From contig OZ245039.1 of assembly GCA_965224095.1 (NCBI GenBank), positions 310,001 through 374,000 of the forward strand: 64,000 nt of DNA, given 5' to 3'. Shown here piece by piece: positions 61,373-64,000 of this stretch. The DNA comes from JBPEWY01 sp965224095. GTDB lineage: Bacteria > Bacteroidota > Bacteroidia > Flavobacteriales > Flavobacteriaceae. The first letter of the stretch is position 1. Each line of letters begins with the position of its first letter. Both the position numbers and the translations under genes were made by a program. Below the pieces are notes generated by a model. The model searched no databases and was not told the origin of the DNA. It was given only the letters and a program-made list of their open reading frames with translations.

Positions 61373-61737
61373 AGTGATACGTTTAGATGGTTAAAAAATT
61401 ACTCTGAATAAATTTAGCGAATTTTCTTAAAATATTTGTATTCATAAGCGTTAATTTATCTGCACAAAATCAACTACACGGTCTACTATATCATTCTTTT
61501 ATTCACCGGAAACAAATGGGTTATATTAAAACTATTATCGGCAAATCACCTTCGGTTCACAGCTGAGATATATAAGGGTTTTCCACAGCACTTTTACTCC
61601 TATCAGTATGATTAACTGCAAATTTATAAGGAGGGGTGTATGTTGCCCCGGGCCTACCTCTTTTAAATTATTTTAATTATTCCGTAACCTTTTTATTCAA
61701 AATAAGATCATAACTATATAACCTTTTAAAAAAAATT
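61373..61737. other. Gene-free interval upstream of the sigma operon
   Basis: 365 bases with no recognisable small gene. It must carry the promoter of the peptide gene (minus) and of the sigma operon (plus), but no TAnnTTTG element is clear. Confidence 0.4.
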
Positions 61738-62076
61738 ATGGAACATTTTTTTGGAGCCGGTACTGTTTTGGCGGTTTTATTCGGGGCAGCCGGATATACC
61801 GTGTACTCCTTTATCAGAGCCACACATCTGGAGCGTATGGCCAAAATAGAAAAAGGAATGGATACCAGTGCCTGCTCAAAGCAATCGAAATACGCTGCCT
61901 TAAAAATTGGATTATTGATGATCGGGATAGCCATTGGTTTATTACTGGCCTATATCCTGGAAGTAAATATGGGTATTAAAGGAGAAGTGCTATACCCGTC
62001 TTTTATGCTCCTTTTTGGAGGGATCAGTTTGGTATTCTCTTTTTTTTGGGTAAAAAAAATGAGTGAACGCGAATAG
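61738..62076 (+). CDS. DUF6249-like small membrane protein
   Basis: A 112-residue protein with three hydrophobic helices (about 4-24, 55-75, 85-105) and a short charged loop (HLERMAKIEKGMD). The DUF6249 label is by resemblance. It starts the sigma-factor operon, 8 bases before the sigma gene, so it may sense or transduce the signal. Confidence 0.7.
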   Translation: MEHFFGAGTVLAVLFGAAGYTVYSFIRATHLERMAKIEKGMDTSACSKQSKYAALKIGLLMIGIAIGLLLAYILEVNMGIKGEVLYPSFMLLFGGISLVFSFFWVKKMSERE

Positions 62077-62084
62077 GTTTCTGT

Positions 62085-62645
62085 ATGGATTCTCATTATT
62101 TAAATGAGGTACTAAAAGGCAATACCAAAGCTTTTGGCTATTTCATAAAAACATATCAAAACAAAGCATTTAGTATCGCTTTTTCTATAGTGAAACAGGA
62201 GGAAGATGCCAAAGATGTGGTTCAGGATAGTTTTATAGCAGCCTATACCAGGATTTCAAAATTTCGGAATGAGGCCAGATTTTCAACCTGGCTTTACAGA
62301 ATCGTGGTTAATACATCGCTAAAGCATATTGATAAACAAAAAAGAAATGATAGGATGAATGAATCGTATTCAGCATCCGTGCCTTTTAAGGGAGAGCCCG
62401 CCTTAAACCTCGTGCTGAGACAAATGCATCGGGATGAACTGAGGGATCTAATAAAACAGGTGCTTCAAAAAATACCCCCTAAACAAGCCCTGATACTCCA
62501 ATTGTACTATATAGAAGAGCACAGTATCGAGGAAATAAAAAGTATTACTGCATTTACCAGTGCACACATAAAGGTATTATTGCACAGAGGCAGAGCAAGT
62601 TTTTACCATATTATGAAAACATACAATATCGAAAAACCGTATTAA
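62085..62645 (+). CDS. ECF-type RNA polymerase sigma factor
   Basis: A 186-residue sigma-70-family factor. Region 2 (about 8-80) has DAKDVVQDSFIAAYTRI and FSTWLYRIVVNTSLK; region 4 (about 115-170) has IPPKQALILQLYYIEEHSIE and the HTH IKSITAFTSAHIKVLLHRGR. It is probably controlled by the small membrane protein encoded directly downstream. Confidence 0.92.
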   Translation: MDSHYLNEVLKGNTKAFGYFIKTYQNKAFSIAFSIVKQEEDAKDVVQDSFIAAYTRISKFRNEARFSTWLYRIVVNTSLKHIDKQKRNDRMNESYSASVPFKGEPALNLVLRQMHRDELRDLIKQVLQKIPPKQALILQLYYIEEHSIEEIKSITAFTSAHIKVLLHRGRASFYHIMKTYNIEKPY

Positions 62646-62646
62646 A

Positions 62647-62985
62647 ATGGATACCCGGGACGAACTAAAGGAAATTCTGAAAAATATAGAAAGCATTCAT
62701 CAACCTATTGATCTGGAAGAAGATATTCTTAGGGTAATTGAAACCCGGGAAGAACTGAGATTAAAGGTTAAGACATATAAAATAAATGGTTTACGCGGTT
62801 TATTACTATCCGTAATTCTGATCATCCAGGTATCTGTACTTTTCAGCTTTCCCGGAGATGTGGATTCTGCTTCTTATTCCACTGTAAAATATATGGCTAT
62901 AGCTATTTCCCTTTTTGTCTTCTTTATACAATTGGAAATGGGAGGTTTTAAATTTATTAATCAATTAATCAAAAAAACATTATGA
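62647..62985 (+). CDS. Small membrane protein, putative anti-sigma-like
   Basis: A 112-residue protein: a charged cytosolic N-terminus (DELKEILKNIESIHQPIDLE) and two transmembrane helices (about 50-68 and 78-95). The one-base spacing from the sigma gene and the topology (soluble head, membrane tail) fit an anti-sigma role, but no zinc-type HxxxCxxC motif is present. Its stop overlaps the start of the serine hydrolase (ATGA). Confidence 0.6.
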   Translation: MDTRDELKEILKNIESIHQPIDLEEDILRVIETREELRLKVKTYKINGLRGLLLSVILIIQVSVLFSFPGDVDSASYSTVKYMAIAISLFVFFIQLEMGGFKFINQLIKKTL

Positions 62986-64000
62986 GAAGTGTTGCTTTAG
63001 TATTTCTGACATTCATTATGGTGAACTGTACAAAGTCGGATCAAAATAACACCCCCGTTTCAAGGATTGAAAAACAATTAAATGAAATGGGAAACAACGG
63101 AAAATACAGCGGATGTGTTCTTATTGCCAAAGACGAAGAAATACTTCTGAAAAAAGCCTATGGCTATGCCAATATTGCACATCGGGTTCCCAACACTACG
63201 GAAACAAAATTCGGAACAGCTTCCATGGGTAAAATGTTTACGGCCATTGCCGTGATGCAATTAAAAGAAAAAGGGGTGCTAAGACTGGATGAAACGGTTG
63301 GAGAAATTCTTCCCGAGTATCCAAACAAAACGGTCAGAGATCGTGTAACGGTTCATCAACTTCTAACCCACACATCGGGCTTAACCGATTTTTTTAATAC
63401 GGAATTTGAGTTTAAAGCCAAACATACGGTTAGAACACTTGAAGACTATTTTTCGATTTTCAGGAATGATTCCCTACTGTTTTCTCCCGGAACAAAATAC
63501 AGCTATAGTAATGCAGGGTATATAGTTTTGGGGATGTTAATAGAGAAATTAACCGGGGAAACCTACTATGATTATGTGCGCGAACATATATTCAAGCCGG
63601 CCCACATGAACAATACGGATTACTATGAAACCGATTCATCAATTGATAATCTGGCAGAAGGATATATAAAAAAGACCGAAAACGGTATTTGGAAAACAAG
63701 TGTTTATATGAAAGGCGCCAGAGGGAGTTCGGCCGGAGGAGCATATACCACGGTTACCGATTTACTTCGCTTCAGTAAGGCGTTAAAAAACAACCTGTTA
63801 ATAACCAAAGAAAGCCTGGAACTAATGCTTACAAAAACAGATAACAATGCATATGGCTACGGGTTTAACTTAAACACTTTTAATCAAACCGAGGTGTACG
63901 GCCACAACGGAGGAGCACATGGTGTATCGGCCGAATTGGATATTTATAAAAAACCGGAATATGTGGTGGTTACCTTATCAAACAGAGGGCCCCTGGACGG
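62982..64000 (+). CDS. Serine hydrolase (class C beta-lactamase-like), cut by window end
   Basis: At least 339 residues of a beta-lactamase/transpeptidase-like serine hydrolase. It starts with a lipoprotein signal (ALVFLTFIMVNCTKSD, Cys16). The catalytic motifs are SMGK (SxxK, about residue 81), YSN (about residue 167) and HNGG near the present end. The frame is open at the window edge, so the C-terminus is missing. It overlaps the preceding gene by 4 bases and closes the sigma operon. Confidence 0.88.
   Translation, partial: MRSVALVFLTFIMVNCTKSDQNNTPVSRIEKQLNEMGNNGKYSGCVLIAKDEEILLKKAYGYANIAHRVPNTTETKFGTASMGKMFTAIAVMQLKEKGVLRLDETVGEILPEYPNKTVRDRVTVHQLLTHTSGLTDFFNTEFEFKAKHTVRTLEDYFSIFRNDSLLFSPGTKYSYSNAGYIVLGMLIEKLTGETYYDYVREHIFKPAHMNNTDYYETDSSIDNLAEGYIKKTENGIWKTSVYMKGARGSSAGGAYTTVTDLLRFSKALKNNLLITKESLELMLTKTDNNAYGYGFNLNTFNQTEVYGHNGGAHGVSAELDIYKKPEYVVVTLSNRGPLD

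Overview
The window looks like a chromosomal segment of a Bacteroidota bacterium, most likely Flavobacteriaceae. The evidence is a MutS2 without an Smr tail, a fused E1 alpha/beta dehydrogenase, SusC-like plug motifs, LytS/LytTR and membrane-AraC regulators, many lipoproteins with a short signal ending in Cys, and repeated TAnnTTTG (-7) promoter elements. In several genes that element yields a false TTG start. No rRNA, tRNA, CRISPR array or integrase was seen.

Layout. 1-9.7 kb: the end of an FAD/Fe-S oxidoreductase, an LpxH-like phosphatase, aroC, a DAACS symporter, then a tightly packed six-gene operon: a GshB-like ATP-grasp ligase, a sulfurtransferase, an N-formylglutamate amidohydrolase-like protein, a DUF1704/QEGLA metalloprotease with an HExxxH site (MATCAP-type), and two alpha/beta hydrolases. 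9.8-27.8 kb is mostly housekeeping: a MuiA-like protein carrying an inserted SusC-type region, a DCC thiol protein, mutS2, a SulP transporter, ung, a nucleoside phosphorylase operon, an SUI1 factor, an oxygenase, fused E1, lipoproteins, YceI, a hydroxylase and a GNAT enzyme. Between mutS2 and DCC lies the headless C-terminal end of a helix-turn-helix regulator, and before YceI a 12-unit heptanucleotide repeat.

28-40 kb is an AT-rich accessory island and the most interesting part. It reads as two consecutive cassettes. Each starts with the same ~1.2-1.4 kb unit: shared non-coding hairpins, a 69-aa XRE regulator on the minus strand and a divergent 65-70 aa protein on the plus strand. Each then carries a different minus-strand payload. 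Payload 1 is a 1163-aa membrane-anchored STAND-like NTPase. Payload 2 is an RnlA-like HEPN ribonuclease, an RNase HIII and a TPR protein with a cold-shock-like tail, preceded by a 66-aa protein and a coiled-coil outer-membrane protein. A CG[T/C]TATGTAA motif near the left end and its inverse TTACATAACG at the right end bracket both cassettes. I infer that this is a modular defence locus; nothing in the sequence proves activity or mobility.

40.5-64 kb: a DUF3472/propeller-like protein, a TonB-type barrel with a LytS/LytTR pair, a PD40 lipoprotein, an orphan ParD, two unannotated double-glycine leader peptides (48.7 and 61.3 kb), a CPBP protease remnant, an S41 peptidase, three envelope or stress regulators next to plausible targets, an SLC12-like transporter, a methyltransferase/PAP2 pair, a nitroreductase/HxlR divergent pair, a GH25 lysozyme pair, and an ECF sigma factor operon ending in a serine hydrolase cut by the window edge.
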